DNA of 64,000 nt. Origin: Bacillus sp. REN3 (lineage in GTDB: Bacteria > Bacillota > Bacilli > Bacillales > Cytobacillaceae). Each line of letters begins with the position of its first letter. The first letter of the stretch is position 1. The DNA is taken from NCBI RefSeq assembly GCF_017912555.1, contig NZ_JAERSD010000022.1, positions 1-64,000 on the forward strand. Direction: 5' to 3'. Positions 61,571 through 64,000 of this stretch are shown piece by piece. The notes under the pieces were generated by a model. That model was given only the letters and a program-made list of their open reading frames with translations, made no database searches and was not told the origin of the DNA. The translations under genes and the position numbers were made by a program.

Positions 61571-64000
61571 TTAGATAAACAAATTCAACCCTGAGTCCTC
61601 TGCGTCACCGAGGTAAGCTGCGACTCCGCCGATTTCGACTCCGTCGATGAGTTCTTCTTTTTTGATTCCCATGATATCCATGCTCATTGCGCAGGCTACG
61701 AATTTGACGCCGGCGTCCATGGCGTTTTTCATCAGGGTTTCGAGGCTATCGACATTCTTGTTGGCCATCACGCTTTTGATCATCTTGGCGCCCATGCCGC
61801 CCATGTTCATTTTGGATAACGGCAGGTCGCTTGTGCCTTTTGGCATCATCATGCTGAACATTTTCGCCATCATGTCTTTTTCGGTAGCCGGCGCGTCGCT
61901 GCGCTTCAGGATGTTCAGTCCCCAGAAGGTGAAGAACAAGGTGACTTCTTTGCCCATCGCTGCGGCTCCGGAAGCAATGATGAATGTTGCGATTGCCTTA
62001 TCAAGGTCGCCGCTGAACACTACCATTGTCGCTCCATTTTTAGCTGGAGGAGCTGATGGAACCTCAGCCGGTGCGGCTACGGTATTTACCGGAGCATCTG
62101 CACTCTTTTTCTGTATCTGCGCCTTGAACTTTTTATCTTCGAACTTTGAGCCTACAAGTCTGTTCCCAGTCTTTTCGCACCATGCCTTGATGTCTTTCGT
62201 GAAACCTGGGTCAGTGGCATGGACTTCAAGCACTTCGCCTTCCTTCATTTCGCCGATTGTCTTATACACTTTCATGATCGGTCCAGGGCAAGATAGTCCG
62301 CAGGCATCAAGAGTGGTTGTAACCGCTGGCGGAGCAGTTTCTACTCCAGGAGCAGCTTTTTCGGCTACAGCGGCAACCACTTCTGCAGCTCCCGCAGCGA
62401 TTTCTTCTTCTGCCTTGCGCTTTGCCACTCCGTTATCGCTGATAGGTGTGCCGCAGTTTTCACCTGCATCAGGCTCATATACACAAGAGTAAGTCTTATA
62501 GCCTCCATCAAGATTTCGCACCTTGAAACCGGCCTGCATCAAAATGCGGGAAGCAAGATAGCCGCGAAGGCCGACCTGGCAGTATACGTACACTTCTTTG
62601 TTCGGTATTTCACTTAAGCGGTCACGAAGCTCACCAAGCGGGATGTTGACAGAGCCTGCAATCATTCCCATATCGCATTCAATCGGCTCGCGGACGTCGA
62701 TCAGATAACTGCCATTTGCAAGGATGTCATTGATTTCATGCCACTGGACTGTTTCCACCAAGCCTTCCGCAACATTTTTCGCTGCGTAGCCAGCCATGTT
62801 TACTGGGTCTTTCGCTGAAGAATATGGCGGTGCATATGCCAGTTCCAGGTCTGGAAGGTCGAAAATAGTCATGCCACCTTTAATAGCAGTAGCCAGCACA
62901 TCAATTCGTTTGTCAGCTCCGTCGTAGGCTACAGCCTGCGCACCGAAGATTTTTCCTGTTTCGCGGTCAAAAATCAGTTTCAGCGCGATTGGGAAGGCTC
63001 CAGGATAATATCCGGCATGTGAGCTCGGGTGCACGTGGACCACATCGTAAGCGATACCAAGGCGCTTCAAAGTTTTTTCGTTATTCCCTGTCGCTGCGAC
63101 GGTCATGTCGAATACCTTCGCGATGGATGTACCGAGTGTTCCCTGGTATTTGGAGTCAATGCCGTTGATATGGTCAGCGACAATTCGTCCCTGGCGGTTT
63201 GCCGGCCATGCAAGCGGAATATGGGTAGCCTGTCCGTTGATATAATCTTTTACCTCAATGGCATCCCCAATCGCATAAATGCTTTCGTCTGCTGTCTGCA
63301 GGTGCTCATTGACGCGGATGGCGCCGCGGAGGCCAAGCTCCAGTTCTGCTTCTTTCGCCAGGTTGTTTTCAGGGGCGACACCGATTGCCAGGATGATTAA
63401 ATCTGTTTCAATCTGTTTGCCGCTGTTCAGGTTAATCAGCGTGCCGTTCTGCTCAAAGGATTTCACTCCATCCTCCAGCACAAGGTTAACGCCTTTTTCG
63501 CGGAGATGCTGATGTAAAATCGATGCCATTTCAAAATCGATTGGCGCCATGATCTGATCAGCCATCTCGACCAGGGTCACCTCGATGCCACGCTCCCACA
63601 GGTTTTCAGCCATTTCAACGCCGATGAAGCCGCCGCCGATGACGGCTGCTTTCTTCGGCTGCCGGACATCTACATATTCCTTGATTTTGTCGGTGTCAGG
63701 AATGTTGCGTAAAGTGAACAATGCTTCTGCTTCTTCGATTCCCGGGATTGGCGGCTTGATTGGGCTCGCTCCTGGAGATAAAACAAGAACGTCGTAAGTT
63801 TCTTCATATGTTTCGCCTGTCCTGAGGTTCTTGATCTCCACTATTTTTCGCTCACGATCAATTCGAGTCACTTCACTTAAATTGCGGATATCCATGTTGA
63901 ATTTTTTCGACATGCCTTCGACCGTCTGGACGAGAAGCGCGTCCCGCTCCTGGATGATGCCGCCGATATAATAAGGAAGTCCGCAGTTTGCGAAGGATAT
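61571..64000 (-). CDS. CoA-disulfide/persulfide reductase fused to rhodanese, TusA and DsrE-like domains (partial)
   Basis: 5' end lies outside the window; 809 residues are visible. Domain order: FAD/NAD(P)-dependent disulfide reductase with the active-site Cys in NCGLPYYIGG, NAD motif AAVIGGGFIGVEMAENL and YAIGDAIEV; dimerisation domain; rhodanese with active Cys in YVYCQVGLRGY; an Ala/Glu-rich linker; TusA/SirA domain (DACGLSCPGPIMKV, CPxP motif intact); DsrE-like domain (FSGDLDKAIATFIIASGAAAMGKEVTLFF, CAMSMDIMGI). Such proteins reduce CoA-disulfide or CoA-persulfide with NADH, and the fused carriers would hand sulfane sulfur along. All catalytic cysteines are present. Sulfur or sulfide metabolism is the likely role; physiological substrate not known. 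Confidence 0.93.
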   Translation of the reverse strand: MSFANCGLPYYIGGIIQERDALLVQTVEGMSKKFNMDIRNLSEVTRIDRERKIVEIKNLRTGETYEETYDVLVLSPGASPIKPPIPGIEEAEALFTLRNIPDTDKIKEYVDVRQPKKAAVIGGGFIGVEMAENLWERGIEVTLVEMADQIMAPIDFEMASILHQHLREKGVNLVLEDGVKSFEQNGTLINLNSGKQIETDLIILAIGVAPENNLAKEAELELGLRGAIRVNEHLQTADESIYAIGDAIEVKDYINGQATHIPLAWPANRQGRIVADHINGIDSKYQGTLGTSIAKVFDMTVAATGNNEKTLKRLGIAYDVVHVHPSSHAGYYPGAFPIALKLIFDRETGKIFGAQAVAYDGADKRIDVLATAIKGGMTIFDLPDLELAYAPPYSSAKDPVNMAGYAAKNVAEGLVETVQWHEINDILANGSYLIDVREPIECDMGMIAGSVNIPLGELRDRLSEIPNKEVYVYCQVGLRGYLASRILMQAGFKVRNLDGGYKTYSCVYEPDAGENCGTPISDNGVAKRKAEEEIAAGAAEVVAAVAEKAAPGVETAPPAVTTTLDACGLSCPGPIMKVYKTIGEMKEGEVLEVHATDPGFTKDIKAWCEKTGNRLVGSKFEDKKFKAQIQKKSADAPVNTVAAPAEVPSAPPAKNGATMVVFSGDLDKAIATFIIASGAAAMGKEVTLFFTFWGLNILKRSDAPATEKDMMAKMFSMMMPKGTSDLPLSKMNMGGMGAKMIKSVMANKNVDSLETLMKNAMDAGVKFVACAMSMDIMGIKKEELIDGVEIGGVAAYLGDAEDSGLNLFI

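Noticed and set aside
60961-61578. Overlapping open frames in the 140-bp array
   Set aside because: They repeat the same peptides in shifting frames because the period is not divisible by three, and none has a ribosome site.
61647-62492. 281-codon plus-strand frame opposite the TusA/DsrE part of the reductase
   Set aside because: Shadow of a well-supported multidomain protein; no ribosome site or family.

Overview
The window looks like chromosome of an aerobic to facultative, motile, endospore-forming member of the Bacillaceae (Bacillus sensu lato; Mesobacillus-like is my guess). The backbone matches the classical Bacillus order tagO - tagU - yvyE - degS - degU - degV - comFA - comFC - yvyF - flgM - flgN - flgK - flgL - yviE - fliW - csrA - hag - flaG - fliD - fliS - fliT - hpf - secA - prfB. 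Other supports are sigma-D type promoters, an Sda-like checkpoint protein, an RF2 gene with its programmed frameshift, and strong Gram-positive ribosome binding sites with several TTG and GTG starts. No rRNA or tRNA was seen.

Layout. 0-6.6 kb: three secreted proteins with triple CWB2 wall-binding repeats (LytB-like SpoIID protein, an unusual dimethylformamidase-like protein, and the LytC amidase). 6.9-20.6 kb: tagO, then a polysaccharide cluster with three glycosyltransferases, a flippase, a polymerase, a chain-length regulator and all five enzymes expected for UDP-2,3-diacetamido-2,3-dideoxy-mannuronic acid. 20.7-26.5 kb: tagU, yvyE, degS-degU, sda, a structured GC-rich element, degV. 26.6-28.9 kb: an array of DnaA-box-like sequences, then comFA-comFC. 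29-45 kb: flagellar genes. Flagellin is split by a group I intron, a decayed LAGLIDADG endonuclease lies just downstream on the other strand, and a c-di-GMP-I riboswitch precedes a giant secreted FN3-repeat protein inserted between hag and flaG. 45.3-46.8 kb: hpf and a DUF1028 protein.

46.9-54.9 kb: the most unusual block. Six minus-strand genes encode two membrane-anchored NapC/NirT-like cytochromes (10 and 12 CXXCH motifs), a TPR protein, an NHL beta-propeller protein, and two secreted multiheme cytochromes (6 and 8 motifs), 36 haem-binding motifs in all. It sits between hpf and secA, where the classical Bacillus order has nothing comparable. It could form an electron path from the menaquinone pool through the wall to the surface. 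A perfect 12-bp inverted repeat lies upstream of the first gene.

55.5-64 kb: secA, prfB, then a repeat-rich segment. A NERD-domain gene is flanked on both sides by copies of one ~150-bp element made of six ~21-bp units, and next to it is a four-copy 140-bp tandem array. The window ends inside a multidomain persulfide/CoA-disulfide reductase.

How it works together: much of the window concerns the cell envelope and surface (wall hydrolases, polysaccharide, flagella, adhesin-like protein, surface cytochromes). The switches visible in DNA are sigma-D, DegSU, CsrA-FliW, c-di-GMP and probably DnaA.
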